A DNA stretch of 64,000 bases from Octadecabacter ascidiaceicola (GCF_900185015.1 NZ_FXYD01000004.1:246001-310000), one strand, 5' to 3'; numbered from the stretch's first letter, positions 36,079-45,808 are shown. Numbers and translations are program-made. Notes: generated by a model not told the origin, from the sequence alone.

Positions 36079-37875
36079 CTAGGTTGCCACGTGGCTGACG
36101 TCTTTGTCGGGGCTGTAAATATCAAGGATATTCCAATGGCCCGTCGTCGGCGTCGGGTTGTTGATCATGGGCACATCCAACACCGTGGGCTTGCCGCTGG
36201 CGATGGCCGCTTGAAGCGCTGGCAATAGCTCATCCGCAGCAGAAATGCGAATACCCTCTGCCCCATAGGCCCGCGCGATCTCGGCGTAGCCCGGCCCGTT
36301 GGTTGGCGCGTCCGGCGTGCCGGGGAACGTCGTGCCATAGGTCAGGCCGTAGTGCGCCTTTTGCAGGCCCGCGATGGTGCCAAAGGCGTTGTTGTTCATC
36401 ACCAACCAAATGATACCGAGGTTGAGCTCGACAGCTGTCGCAAGCATCGAGGGGTTTTGTCCAAAACCGCCATCGCCTACAAGGCTAAGAACCACGCGAT
36501 CGGGGGCCGCCAATTTTGCGCCAATCGCTGCCGGGGGGCCAAAGCCCATGGTCGCAAATCCCCCCGGCGTCAGGATTGACCCCGGAGTCAGGATATCGAA
36601 TTGCTGGCCGACGCCATTCTTGTTCCATCCTACATCCGTTGTGATGATTGCGTCATCAGGAAGCGCGGTGCGGGTGTCTGCCAAAATACGCTCCGGCATC
36701 ATCGGGAAGGCTGTCGAGGTTTGCATTTCCACGTTCGAGGCTTTGAAACTGGACCGGAAGTCGGAGATTTCGACCTTCTTCTCTGCGCGTCCAAACCCAT
36801 TTGGATACATCTCTTTGGCCACGCGGGTCAGGACACGTAAAGCCGCCTTCGCATCCGCCACCACCCCGATTTCAGTCGGATAGTTCCGGCCGATTTCTTG
36901 CGGTTCGATGTCGATATGAATGACCTTTGTGTCATTGCCTTCGGCCCCAATATTAAAGGTGTAGCCAGGGTACCAGCTGGAACAATCGGCTTCCTTGAAA
37001 CGGGTGCCAACAGCGAAAACAACATCCGCATTCAGGCAGGTTTGGTTCACCAACTCCGTACCCCAAAACCCCGTCATCCCCATCACCAATGGGTGGTCAT
37101 CGCGCACTGCGCCTTTGCCCATCAGGGAATGTGCGATGGGCAGACCCATGTGACTGGCAAACGCCGCCAGCTCGTCGGAGGCCTGCGCCAAAAGAATACC
37201 TCCGCCGACATAGGCCACAGGCTTCTCGGCATGCGCGAGTTTCTCAATTATCTCCCGCGCAGTGTCATCGTCGATCGATGGTTTTTTCAACGCAAGGGTG
37301 TTCTTGGCCACGCGGTCAAAGGTGTCTGATGGGATCACCTCAGAAAAGATATCCATCGGCACGTTCACCAAGACCGGACCGGGCTGCCCGCTTTCAGCCA
37401 AGTGGAACGCCTTCTCCAGGATTTCCGCCATCAGATCAGCACGGTCAACCCGCCAGGCGCGTTTGACGAAGGGGCGGTAAATTTCCCACTGGGCCGCGTC
37501 CGCATGCAGGTTGACCTCTTGGTGGGGGTGCTTGCCGTAGTAATGTGTCGGAATGTCACCTGCGATCACCACCATCGGGATACAATCAAGCGCGGCATTT
37601 GCCACACCTGTGGCACAGTTGGTCAAACCGGGGGACAGGTGCGACAACACCACAGACGCGCGCCCAGTTACCCGTGCATAGGCGTCGGCGGCATGACTTG
37701 CGATTTGCTCATGACGCACAGTGATGAATTCAATTGGGCTTTCCGCTAGCGCGGCAAGTACGGCAATGTTTGTGTGCCCGCACAGGCCAAAGACATGTTC
37801 AACTTCGCGGCGCTGAAGGAAATCAACGATATGTTCCGCGACCGTTTTGCCGTTTATTTTGCTGCCGTCCATCAT
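36079..37875 (-). CDS. Thiamine-diphosphate-dependent enzyme of the acetolactate synthase family
   Basis: The 598-aa protein has three domains: PYR with the activating Glu56 in FITVRHEQIASHAADAYAR, a central domain, and PP with the cofactor motif GDGGFGQNP around residue 465 and NNNAFG further on. It decarboxylates or ligates 2-oxo acids. It is not the Xsc sulfoacetaldehyde acetyltransferase by pattern. A regular acetolactate synthase is unlikely, because no small subunit is present and the context is catabolic; carboligase, 2-oxo-acid decarboxylase or 2-hydroxyacyl-CoA lyase activity are all possible. Start overlaps the dehydrogenase stop (ATGA). Confidence 0.82.
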   Translation of the reverse strand: MMDGSKINGKTVAEHIVDFLQRREVEHVFGLCGHTNIAVLAALAESPIEFITVRHEQIASHAADAYARVTGRASVVLSHLSPGLTNCATGVANAALDCIPMVVIAGDIPTHYYGKHPHQEVNLHADAAQWEIYRPFVKRAWRVDRADLMAEILEKAFHLAESGQPGPVLVNVPMDIFSEVIPSDTFDRVAKNTLALKKPSIDDDTAREIIEKLAHAEKPVAYVGGGILLAQASDELAAFASHMGLPIAHSLMGKGAVRDDHPLVMGMTGFWGTELVNQTCLNADVVFAVGTRFKEADCSSWYPGYTFNIGAEGNDTKVIHIDIEPQEIGRNYPTEIGVVADAKAALRVLTRVAKEMYPNGFGRAEKKVEISDFRSSFKASNVEMQTSTAFPMMPERILADTRTALPDDAIITTDVGWNKNGVGQQFDILTPGSILTPGGFATMGFGPPAAIGAKLAAPDRVVLSLVGDGGFGQNPSMLATAVELNLGIIWLVMNNNAFGTIAGLQKAHYGLTYGTTFPGTPDAPTNGPGYAEIARAYGAEGIRISAADELLPALQAAIASGKPTVLDVPMINNPTPTTGHWNILDIYSPDKDVSHVAT

Positions 37876-39281
37876 GCAATCTCCTGTCCGTAAAACTCAC
37901 CGAACAGCTCTTCCTCGCTGGGCCGATCTTCGGCAATGGGTCGGGCGACCCAAGTGTAATTCATCATGTGCTTCATGGTAACGTTCTCATTGGTGATGTT
38001 GCCGCCCCAGATGCCGCAGCCCAGTGAACTGGTCATGGGCATACCGTTGGTCCAAGCGCCTGCATTGGCTTTGGATTGCGGCTGACGCACCATCATGCGG
38101 CTGACCGGGGCAACCCGCGCCAAAGCGTCGATGTTGGCGTCGTTGTGGCTGTAGATGCCGCAGGAATGGCCTTTGCCACCGGTGTTGTAGATTGCACGAA
38201 CCGTGTCGAGCGCATCATCAAAAGTATCGAAGTGGTAGAGTGCCATCAACGTGGTCAACTTCTCTTTCGAGAATTTGTGCTGGGGCCCGATCTGGCCCTG
38301 ATTTTCCACCATCAGGAACTTGCGATCCTCAGGGATCGAGAAACCCGCCACATCCGCAGTCTGCTGAGGCTTACAGGCGATTGTCGGGAAGGTGCGATTG
38401 CCCTTTTCATCCCACATGGCCTTTTCCAGCAACGCCTTTTCTTCGTCGTTGCACAGGTATCCACCTTCAGCCTGAAGGGCTACGACCATGTCATCGTAGA
38501 TCGACTTCTGGATGATGATATTGCCATCCGCAGAGCAACCGGACCCAAAGTCAGACGTTTTGGATATGCGCGTATTCTGCGCTGCGATTTCGATGTCGGC
38601 GGTTTCATCTATCACGATGGACGAATTGCCCGCGCCCACGCCATAGGCTGGGCGGCCCGAGGAATAGGCGGCCTTGACCATTGGCTTGCCGCCGGTGGCA
38701 AGTGTTAGATCGCATTTCTCCATCAGGTGCTGTGTCAAAGGGATTGACGGCTGGCGAACGCATTGGAACAGATCTTCCGGCGCTCCGACAGCCTTACAGG
38801 CCGCCCGCATCACTTCTGTCATCTCCCACGTGGTCTGCGCGGTGCGCGGGTGCGGCGAGAAGATCACCGCATTGCGAGCGTTGGCCGAAGATACGCCCGT
38901 CACTGGCGGCGTCATGGCTGGGTTCGTCATCGGGATGAGAGAGGCAATGACACCGGCGGGTTTGGCATACTTCGCTAGCCCTTTGGCTTCGTCCACTTCA
39001 ACAACACCCGTGGAAGGCGTACGCAACACATCTCGCAACACCATCTGGATTTTAAAACGCTTGGCCGGACGACCTGCACGGTCGCCGATGCCACTTTCGT
39101 CGACACCTTGCTCGGCCAACCGTGTAAAGGTCTTTTCATTGCCCGCATACCAAGCGATGGCTTGCGAAAGGCGGTCGAGGTCGGCTTGCGACCAGCCTTC
39201 AATTTCTGCCATCGCCTTTCGGGCGCGGGCGATCATGTCTGCCGCTAGACTGCGGTCTTCTTCAGTGAGCTCTTTGGCCAT
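37872..39281 (-). CDS. CoA-acylating aldehyde dehydrogenase (SauS-like)
   Basis: The 469-aa protein is an acylating aldehyde dehydrogenase of the AdhE/EutE/SauS group. The catalytic cysteine is Cys249 in FGSGCSADGN, and GVGAGNSSIVID is the typical preceding strand. Length and pattern are closest to sulfoacetaldehyde dehydrogenase (acylating), which oxidises an aldehyde to its CoA ester. The true substrate may be another short aldehyde. Its start lies inside the end of the isomerase gene (20-base overlap) and its stop overlaps the next start. Confidence 0.82.
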   Translation of the reverse strand: MAKELTEEDRSLAADMIARARKAMAEIEGWSQADLDRLSQAIAWYAGNEKTFTRLAEQGVDESGIGDRAGRPAKRFKIQMVLRDVLRTPSTGVVEVDEAKGLAKYAKPAGVIASLIPMTNPAMTPPVTGVSSANARNAVIFSPHPRTAQTTWEMTEVMRAACKAVGAPEDLFQCVRQPSIPLTQHLMEKCDLTLATGGKPMVKAAYSSGRPAYGVGAGNSSIVIDETADIEIAAQNTRISKTSDFGSGCSADGNIIIQKSIYDDMVVALQAEGGYLCNDEEKALLEKAMWDEKGNRTFPTIACKPQQTADVAGFSIPEDRKFLMVENQGQIGPQHKFSKEKLTTLMALYHFDTFDDALDTVRAIYNTGGKGHSCGIYSHNDANIDALARVAPVSRMMVRQPQSKANAGAWTNGMPMTSSLGCGIWGGNITNENVTMKHMMNYTWVARPIAEDRPSEEELFGEFYGQEIA

Positions 39282-40161
39282 CTGTCATCGTGCTTTCTTG
39301 TGGTGGGATCGGGTGGGTGCGCCGTTGGGATCGGATGTGACCAAAGGTGCGTTTGGCGCGCTGCAAACAGCGGCGCGCGTGTTCTTCAAAGCCCAATTCC
39401 GCAACGCGGGATTGGTTGGGGAGTTCAATGGAGTAATCGACGGGAGGCATGCGTTCGATTATGCCAGCGAAATCGATGCAACCTTCGCCGGGGTATAGAC
39501 GTGCATCGCGGGCCAGCTGGATCATGCCCTCTCGGGTATCGGCGATACCAGGCAGGGCGTCAGAAATATGAAGGAAGTTCAGCAGGTCACCGGGGACGTG
39601 AAGGAGTTCGGCAATGTCGACCCGCGAAAGATGTAAGTAGAGCGTATCAACCAGAATACCGCCATTTGGTTGATCGGCGGCACGGACGATGTCCAGCGTT
39701 TCGTCTAACGTCCGCAACCGGCTGAAGCTGGGGAACTCAAGGTCAACAGACATTCCGTAGGGTGCCGCGATTTCGCAGGTCTCCGCGTAGCAGTCGACGA
39801 TGAAGTTGCGATCGTCTCGCGAGGGGGTCCATGCAGACATGATCATGCGGCTGGCCCCCAACTCGCCTCCCAACTCGCAAGCGGCCTCGAAAGTCCGTGG
39901 GTCACAATCCTCGGTTATGCGGGCCAGCTCAATGTCCAATACCTTCAATCCAGTGGTCTGAAGTGCGGTCTTGGTGGCAGAGACCATAGCCTTGTCGATC
40001 GGGCTTTCGCGAAATTCCCCGGGCACGTTCATCTGAATGAAGCGTGGGGAAACGGCATCGTAGCCTGCGCGGGCGGCGATGTAGATCAGTTCCGGTGCCG
40101 TCGCATTGATGAGAGTCAGATGCGCCAAGGAGTAGAGCGGATCGCATGTCTCGTCGGGCAT
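39262..40161 (-). CDS. Sugar phosphate isomerase/epimerase (AP endonuclease 2 TIM barrel)
   Basis: The 299-aa protein is an Xyl-isomerase-like TIM barrel, with SVDLEFPSFSR carrying a metal-binding Glu and FLHISDALPG carrying His and Asp ligands. Such proteins isomerise or dehydrate keto-sugars and cyclitol derivatives. The last 20 codons, overlapping the next gene, look unlike the rest (TMTDGQRAH end), so the natural stop may have been lost. Start follows GAGGTGA. A small gap with a candidate operator precedes it. Confidence 0.8.
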   Translation of the reverse strand: MPDETCDPLYSLAHLTLINATAPELIYIAARAGYDAVSPRFIQMNVPGEFRESPIDKAMVSATKTALQTTGLKVLDIELARITEDCDPRTFEAACELGGELGASRMIMSAWTPSRDDRNFIVDCYAETCEIAAPYGMSVDLEFPSFSRLRTLDETLDIVRAADQPNGGILVDTLYLHLSRVDIAELLHVPGDLLNFLHISDALPGIADTREGMIQLARDARLYPGEGCIDFAGIIERMPPVDYSIELPNQSRVAELGFEEHARRCLQRAKRTFGHIRSQRRTHPIPPQESTMTDGQRAH

Positions 40162-40220
40162 TGTGAATCACCTCATGGTATCTGCCTGTAGCATTATCAT
40201 AGTAGGTAATCAAAAATCTA

Positions 40221-40238
40221 TGATATTTTATACTTTGT
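40221..40238. promoter_or_regulatory. Candidate operator before the isomerase gene
   Basis: TGATATTTTATA followed by TTTGTCATA lies in the 66-bp gap upstream of the isomerase and overlaps the end of the citryl-CoA-lyase-like gene. It shares GATATTTTAT with sites at 45791 and 46921. Confidence 0.35.
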
Positions 40239-41022
40239 CATATTTTGGCAGATAGGCCGGCGGCATTGGCCCTTTGTTGCGTCCGCCCTGCTGCATCTGC
40301 TCCCACGCGTGTGACAGGATGCCGACAGATCTGGACAGGCAAAACAGCCCGCGTGAAAGTGGCGCCGGGAAACCAAGTTCGCAGAAGATCACCGCTGTGG
40401 CCCCATCAATATTCATCGCCAGTGGCTTGCGCGCGCTCAGGTTTGCCTGGACGGCCTCGCCAATGTCGGCATAGCGGCCGGAGACTGTGCCAGCTTTCGC
40501 CGCCTCGCGTACCAGCGCCATCAAGCGGGGCGCACGGGGGTCCACGGGATTGTGGAACCGGTGACCAAAGCCGCTGACGATCTTGCCGTTCTCGGTGCGC
40601 CATTCATCAAGGCCGGAATGCACAGCCTCTTCCAACGAGACCCCACCGTCTATCCGCTCATTGATATCGTAATAGAGCTCTGCACATTGCTCACCAGCTC
40701 CGCCGTGCACATCGCCCAACATATTCACGCCGTTGGCCATCGCGTTGTTGAGGCCGACACCACAGGTCGCAGCCATTCGCGCAGCGGCAATCGACGGGGC
40801 CTGCGGGCCATGGTCGACCCCGGCGACCAAAGCGGCTTCCAACAAAGCGGCCTCTTCTGGGGAGGCCAAACGCCCAGCCGTCATCAGCCAAATCATTTGC
40901 GGAAAGGATACGTTGCCGATCAGTTCTTCGATCGGATGGCCTCTAAAGGCAATCTTGCCCGGGGACATGTCGATGATGGATGTGCGCCACCACGCGCGGA
41001 TTGCTTCTGCGTCGTCGCTCAT
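40228..41022 (-). CDS. Citryl-CoA lyase-like short citrate synthase family protein
   Basis: The 264-aa protein matches the C-terminal large domain of citrate synthase in short form. DVHGGAGE around residue 106 and the segment GFGHRFHNPVDPRAPRL (151-167) hold the family histidines. Short proteins of this kind act as citryl-CoA lyases, cleaving a 3-hydroxy-3-carboxy acyl-CoA into acetyl-CoA and a 2-oxo acid. The substrate is not citrate with any certainty. Start overlaps the previous stop as ATGA. Confidence 0.82.
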   Translation of the reverse strand: MSDDAEAIRAWWRTSIIDMSPGKIAFRGHPIEELIGNVSFPQMIWLMTAGRLASPEEAALLEAALVAGVDHGPQAPSIAAARMAATCGVGLNNAMANGVNMLGDVHGGAGEQCAELYYDINERIDGGVSLEEAVHSGLDEWRTENGKIVSGFGHRFHNPVDPRAPRLMALVREAAKAGTVSGRYADIGEAVQANLSARKPLAMNIDGATAVIFCELGFPAPLSRGLFCLSRSVGILSHAWEQMQQGGRNKGPMPPAYLPKYDKV

Positions 41023-42770
41023 ACGGCACCTTCTTGTGTCTTGGTTCTGGATTGGGACTGCGCCGCCAGCCGGATCGGTGCATTGCGCGCGCCATACCCC
41101 GCGTATCGCCCCTTGCGTTGAACAATTTCGAAGAAAAACCCGTCGAACAGGCTTTGCCCATAAAGCTGAAAATAGGCACCGTGTTCATCTTCGTCATAAA
41201 GGATGTCGTGGCGGCGCAGATCAGCGGTCACCGCGTCACTCAACCCGAATGAAGCCTGGGTGTCAGCGTAGTAGTTTTGCGGAATGGGCAAGCGGTCAAA
41301 TCCGGCGACCTGAAGTCGATCGGAGGTTTCGAAAATATCGTCGGTCTGAAATGCAATGTGCTGCACGCCCGCACCGGGCCGCCCTGATACAAATGACCCC
41401 GCGAGCGTGTCTGATCCAGCGGCCCCATTCAGGTTCAGCCGCACCGTGCCTTCAGGCGTTTCGATGGCCTGAGAGCGCACGATACCCGAAGGGTCGGCAA
41501 CATTGACGATTGGTGACTTGGTCATCTCGAACGTGGTGAGATAGTAGAGCAACCAGCTTTGCATTTCGTCATAACGCATGGTTTGCGCGACGTGATCGAT
41601 CCGGCGCAGACCCGCAGGCGGGGTCGACTTGGTGCGGGAAACCGGTTCAAATTCGATGTCCCAGACACGATGCAGGTCCGACTGTTCATCGATGAAGTGA
41701 ATGACACTGCCGCCGACACCACGAACGGCCGGAATGTTTAGTTCCCCGAGGCCGACCGACTGCGAAAAGTTCTGTGAACCCAATGCTTTGGCCCGTGCGA
41801 CCGTCTCTGACGCATTTTGGACGCGCAGCCCCATGTCACACACGCATGGGCCATGCTCCATGACGGTCTGCGCTGCGTGGCCTGCGCCGTCGCGGTTGAT
41901 CACGATGTTAACCGCGCCCTGTCTCCATAAGGCCACCTGCTTTGAGCGATGCTGGCGTTCACACCGGAACGCCATCGAGACCAGAACCGTTTCAAGCTCA
42001 TCCGCCCCAACGGCGTCGACCGCGAATTCGATAAACTCAATTCCTTTGGCAGGGACTTTTGCCGGAAGATCGGGTGGCACCTCTCGCAGCAAGGGTTCTG
42101 TCTGGGCTGCGTCGGATAGAACCGTCACCAGCGAACGGTAGGCGTTGCGTACCGTGTCCGGCCCTTCGGGGGTTGCACCAACCGACCACGGGCCAACGTA
42201 CCCTGAACGCGCCAGAACCCGCGCCAAACCGCCAAGATTGAGCGTCCCTTGCCCCGGCAACATTGGGTGTACGGGTCCGTCCCAGAGGGCGACATGAAAG
42301 ACGCGCGCACCGTCAAGTTCGCGCAAGCGGGCCGGACGGGACCCGTCGCCTAGAACGTCGAACGAATTCAAGGCTAGGCCGATCAGCGGATTTGCTTGTG
42401 CCGCGACGAATGAGACCACCTCCGCCTCTACGGTTCGCGTGGGCCGCAGCGCCAACCTCACCCCTTTCAGATCCGGCAAGTCATTCGGCACGTGAGTGTC
42501 AACCTCAACGATGAGTAATCCCGCGCCCAGAACCCCCGCCATATCCACCTTCGCGGCAATGAGGGAAGCCGTGGCGTCCGACGCAAGCGGTCCTAGCGAC
42601 GCAATCTTTAGGCCCACTTCAGCAATCAGAGAAGCAAGCTCGACGAGCGTCCCATCAAACTGGGCCACATCCGTCAGGCTCAAATCAATCGCTTCAAATC
42701 CCATGGCTGCGATAGAGTGCAGTTTCTCTGGCAGCGCCCCCGGAACAACATGTGTCGGGATCGTCAGCAT
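41019..42770 (-). CDS. Fused TIM-barrel isomerase/dehydratase and 4-hydroxyphenylpyruvate-dioxygenase-like protein (QuiC-like)
   Basis: The 583-aa protein joins an AP-endonuclease-2 TIM barrel (about 1-260) to a two-module VOC/HPPD-like half (about 275-560). The HPPD iron-site pattern is present: RRIDHVAQTM, GVQHIAFQTDDI and FFFEIVQR. The same fusion occurs in bacterial 3-dehydroshikimate dehydratases (QuiC), which make protocatechuate. Whether the second half is catalytic is unknown. Its ATG overlaps the DctM stop by one base, so uptake and this step are translationally coupled. Confidence 0.83.
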   Translation of the reverse strand: MLTIPTHVVPGALPEKLHSIAAMGFEAIDLSLTDVAQFDGTLVELASLIAEVGLKIASLGPLASDATASLIAAKVDMAGVLGAGLLIVEVDTHVPNDLPDLKGVRLALRPTRTVEAEVVSFVAAQANPLIGLALNSFDVLGDGSRPARLRELDGARVFHVALWDGPVHPMLPGQGTLNLGGLARVLARSGYVGPWSVGATPEGPDTVRNAYRSLVTVLSDAAQTEPLLREVPPDLPAKVPAKGIEFIEFAVDAVGADELETVLVSMAFRCERQHRSKQVALWRQGAVNIVINRDGAGHAAQTVMEHGPCVCDMGLRVQNASETVARAKALGSQNFSQSVGLGELNIPAVRGVGGSVIHFIDEQSDLHRVWDIEFEPVSRTKSTPPAGLRRIDHVAQTMRYDEMQSWLLYYLTTFEMTKSPIVNVADPSGIVRSQAIETPEGTVRLNLNGAAGSDTLAGSFVSGRPGAGVQHIAFQTDDIFETSDRLQVAGFDRLPIPQNYYADTQASFGLSDAVTADLRRHDILYDEDEHGAYFQLYGQSLFDGFFFEIVQRKGRYAGYGARNAPIRLAAQSQSRTKTQEGAV

Positions 42771-44065
42771 CAGCCTTGATAGCCCAAGAGCCGCGGCAGC
42801 CAGAGCACCAGATCAGGCGACAACATCATAATGATCAGCGCAAGGATCAGCACCGCGAGGAAGGCCCAGATTTCGGAGATGATCTCGCGCAACGGGATGT
42901 CAGTAACCGCATTGATGACGAATAGCAGAATTCCGTAGGGCGGTGTAATTAGACCTATCATCGAATTCACAACGACCAACACCCCGAAGTGGACCAGATC
43001 AATCCCCAGCGCCTCACAGGTTGGGATGAACAGCGGAACGATCACGAGGATGATCGTCGTGGCGTCCAACACGCAGCCCAGTAGCAGAATAAGAACATTG
43101 ACCATAATCAAGAACATCAGCGGGCTTATGTCGGCCCCTTCCAGCACCATAGAGATAGACTGCGGAATTTGTTCGGTGATCACGATGAAGTTGAGGATGA
43201 ACGCGCCGCCGATGACGATGCCGACAGCCGCAGAGGACCGCGCGGAATCGACAAACACGTTATAGAGCGCTTTGAACGACAGCGACCTGTAAAACAGGGC
43301 CGCCAGCATAAGCGCATAGAACGCGGCCACGGCAGCGGCTTCCGTCGGCGTAGTCACGCCGCCATAGATGCCATAGAGCAGGATGACCGGCATGAGCAGC
43401 GCAGGAAACGCCTTGCCCGTGACGCGCGGCAGGTCTTTCAGCGGCACGGGCTCTTCGGTCTCAAACCCACGTTTGTGAGCAAGATAGCCGTTCATCCCCA
43501 TCAGCACGACGCCCATGATGAGGCCCGGTAGGATACCGGCAAGAAACAGCGCCCCGATTGAAGCGTTCGAGATCAGCGCATAGAGAACCATCGGGATAGA
43601 AGGCGGGATGATCGGGCCAATTGTGGCCGACGCGGCGGTGATCGCGGCCGCATAGCCGCGCGAGTATTTGCCCGAACGGGTCATCATCGAGATGATGATT
43701 TTGCCGATACCTGCAGCATCTGCCACAGCAGACCCCGACATGCCCGAGAAGATCAACGAGGCCACGACATTCACGTGGCCCATGCCTCCCTTGAATCGCC
43801 CCACAACCGCCACGCAGAACTGCAGCAAACGATCTGTGATCGAGCCTGCATTCATGATGTTGGCGGCGACAATGAACAACGGGACCGCCAGTAGGATCGC
43901 GCTACCATAGAAGCCTTGCAGGATCTTCTCGCCCGCAAGCGCAACGTCTAGGCCCGACAGCCCCAAATAGACAACCGCACTCAAGAGGATCGAATAGCCG
44001 ATTGGTGTACCGATACCCGCGAGGAGGAAAAGCGTGAAAAGAAGGGATGCAAGTTCGAAGCTCAT
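42770..44065 (-). CDS. TRAP transporter large permease (DctM type)
   Basis: The 431-aa inner-membrane protein has about 11-12 helices and the DctM pattern, including FIVAANIMNAGSITDRLL and GPIIPPSIPMVLY. It is the translocation channel of a sodium-coupled tripartite ATP-independent transporter for an organic acid. Start overlaps the DctQ stop as ATGA. Confidence 0.93.
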   Translation of the reverse strand: MSFELASLLFTLFLLAGIGTPIGYSILLSAVVYLGLSGLDVALAGEKILQGFYGSAILLAVPLFIVAANIMNAGSITDRLLQFCVAVVGRFKGGMGHVNVVASLIFSGMSGSAVADAAGIGKIIISMMTRSGKYSRGYAAAITAASATIGPIIPPSIPMVLYALISNASIGALFLAGILPGLIMGVVLMGMNGYLAHKRGFETEEPVPLKDLPRVTGKAFPALLMPVILLYGIYGGVTTPTEAAAVAAFYALMLAALFYRSLSFKALYNVFVDSARSSAAVGIVIGGAFILNFIVITEQIPQSISMVLEGADISPLMFLIMVNVLILLLGCVLDATTIILVIVPLFIPTCEALGIDLVHFGVLVVVNSMIGLITPPYGILLFVINAVTDIPLREIISEIWAFLAVLILALIIMMLSPDLVLWLPRLLGYQG

Positions 44066-44664
44066 GATGGTTTCTCCGCTTCAGCGGCAGCTTCTGCCTC
44101 AAGCACGACTTCAAGTTCGGTCTTCGGCGGGCCATTGCGGATGGTATCAATTGCCAGCCAAGCGTAGCGTATCGCGACGACGATCATGAAAGCGCCGTAG
44201 ACGCTGAAGATCGTTCGCATCGGGATTTTGCCGCCCGTGAACGGGTTCCGCACGGTCGAGGTTTTGCGGATTTTCATCCAGTCGATGTAGTCGAGCGTGG
44301 GCAGCAACGCGTAGAGCATACCCGCCACGATTGCGACCGCTGAGATGACAGCGAAGATCGTCCGCGTCCGTCGGGACACCGACAAATAGATAATGTCGAA
44401 TTTCACGTGGTCCCATTCGCGTACAACGAAGGCGCAGCTAAAAAAGATCACCCAAACCCAAAGGATCGCGATTAGCTCTAGGGTCCAACCAAGGGGTTGT
44501 ATGGCGCCAAGGGCGGGAAAGGTTTCGGCAAGCCCGAAGTAATCAATGATTTTCGGCGCGTAACGCGTGGCAATTTGCAATAGAAAGGTAAAAAAGATCA
44601 CGGCCAACAATGTGGCCGCGATCGCATCAGAAACCCGAGAGACCCACCGGAAAACAGTCTTCAT
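44062..44664 (-). CDS. TRAP transporter small permease (DctQ type)
   Basis: The 200-aa protein has four membrane helices with the family segment WVIFFSCAFVVREWDHVKFD. It links the binding protein and the large permease. It follows the DctP gene by 25 bases, whose stop is at 44690. Confidence 0.92.
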   Translation of the reverse strand: MKTVFRWVSRVSDAIAATLLAVIFFTFLLQIATRYAPKIIDYFGLAETFPALGAIQPLGWTLELIAILWVWVIFFSCAFVVREWDHVKFDIIYLSVSRRTRTIFAVISAVAIVAGMLYALLPTLDYIDWMKIRKTSTVRNPFTGGKIPMRTIFSVYGAFMIVVAIRYAWLAIDTIRNGPPKTELEVVLEAEAAAEAEKPS

Positions 44665-44689
44665 GGCAGGTCCCTCTCTCTTTCAGGTC

Positions 44690-45697
44690 TTAGTTGCCTA
44701 GCGCGTTGATCGCGTCCAGCGCACCTTCGGGCCAGCTGGCGGCAAACTCGGAGCCAACATACTGCGCCTGGACATGCTCGCGGAATGCGGCTGTGTCAGG
44801 TGTGTAGACTTCCACGCCGTTCTCTTCGAGGAAAGCGGCCAAATTGTTTTCCAACTCAAGTTGACGCAGACGGCCAACAGACGCGGCGGCATCGGCCGCA
44901 CGCTGAACGGTCAACTGTTGCTCGGGCGACATGGAGTTGAACGTCTCGGCGGAGATGGCGATGTAGTTCAAATCAACGAGGTGCGACGTCAGAGCGATCT
45001 GGTTTGTCACTTCGTAGAACTTGCGATCCACAACTGTTGGCAGCGGGTTGTCCTGACCGTCAATCGCGCCTGTGGACAGGCCGGTGTAAACTTCGGTGAA
45101 AGCCATCGGCGTCGGTGCTGCACCCAAAGCGGCGCCAAGGAACTGCCACGCATCCGTACCCGGCATACGCAGGTTCACGCCAGCAAGGTCAGCAGGTGTC
45201 TGAACGTCCAGCTCTTCGCGAGTCTGGCGCAGGTTCACGTGGCGGCGGCCCAGATACATCACCGAGAGAAGCTTCACGCCAAGCTCGTCTTCAACAGTCT
45301 GCTTGAACGGGTCCATCAGCGGGTCGTTGAAAACGCGGACCTGATGGGCAGCGTCCTGATGCACATAACCTGTTGCGAAAATCGAGAACTCAGGGAAGAA
45401 CTGCGCAAGTTCCTGAGCCGATGTGATCGACATCTCAAGGTTGCCACGGCTGATGGCGTCCAACTCCGTACCCTGATCGAACAGTGTCGCATTGTAGGAT
45501 GGCTCGTAGGACGCGAAGCCCGCAACGGACGGGCCAAAGACCTCGGCCAGAGCGACAGAGCGTGCATCCGTTTCGGAACCGGATGTGGACATGCGCAGCT
45601 GGATCGCGTGACCGTCAGCGAAGGCTGGAACAGCGGCAATCGAGCTTGCGGCGACCAGTGCGGCCATCGCGACGCGACGAGTGAATTTCAGTGTCAT
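44690..45697 (-). CDS. TRAP transporter substrate-binding protein (DctP type)
   Basis: The 335-aa periplasmic protein has a Sec signal peptide (ends VPAFADG) and DctP features: LRMPGTDAW near residue 170, with the conserved Arg that binds the substrate carboxylate, and AFTEVYTGLSTGAIDGQDNPL. It binds an organic acid anion. The start at 45697 follows GGAGGACAC. A candidate operator lies upstream. Confidence 0.93.
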   Translation of the reverse strand: MTLKFTRRVAMAALVAASSIAAVPAFADGHAIQLRMSTSGSETDARSVALAEVFGPSVAGFASYEPSYNATLFDQGTELDAISRGNLEMSITSAQELAQFFPEFSIFATGYVHQDAAHQVRVFNDPLMDPFKQTVEDELGVKLLSVMYLGRRHVNLRQTREELDVQTPADLAGVNLRMPGTDAWQFLGAALGAAPTPMAFTEVYTGLSTGAIDGQDNPLPTVVDRKFYEVTNQIALTSHLVDLNYIAISAETFNSMSPEQQLTVQRAADAAASVGRLRQLELENNLAAFLEENGVEVYTPDTAAFREHVQAQYVGSEFAASWPEGALDAINALGN

Positions 45698-45780
45698 GTG
45701 TGTGTCCTCCCAGACGTTTTGTGCCCCTCTGGGCATATTGTGCGGCGTATTAATGCCTCATTTTCCCCATTTCGCAATAC

Positions 45781-45808
45781 ATTTTGCAAAATATCGGATA
45801 TTTTATCC
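45781..45808. promoter_or_regulatory. Candidate operator/promoter region of the transporter operon
   Basis: A perfect 12-bp palindrome ATTTTGCAAAAT (45781-45792) runs into ATATC-G-GATATTTTATCC (45791-45808). The latter contains ATATC-N-GATAT, the core also seen in the regulator promoter. Confidence 0.45.
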
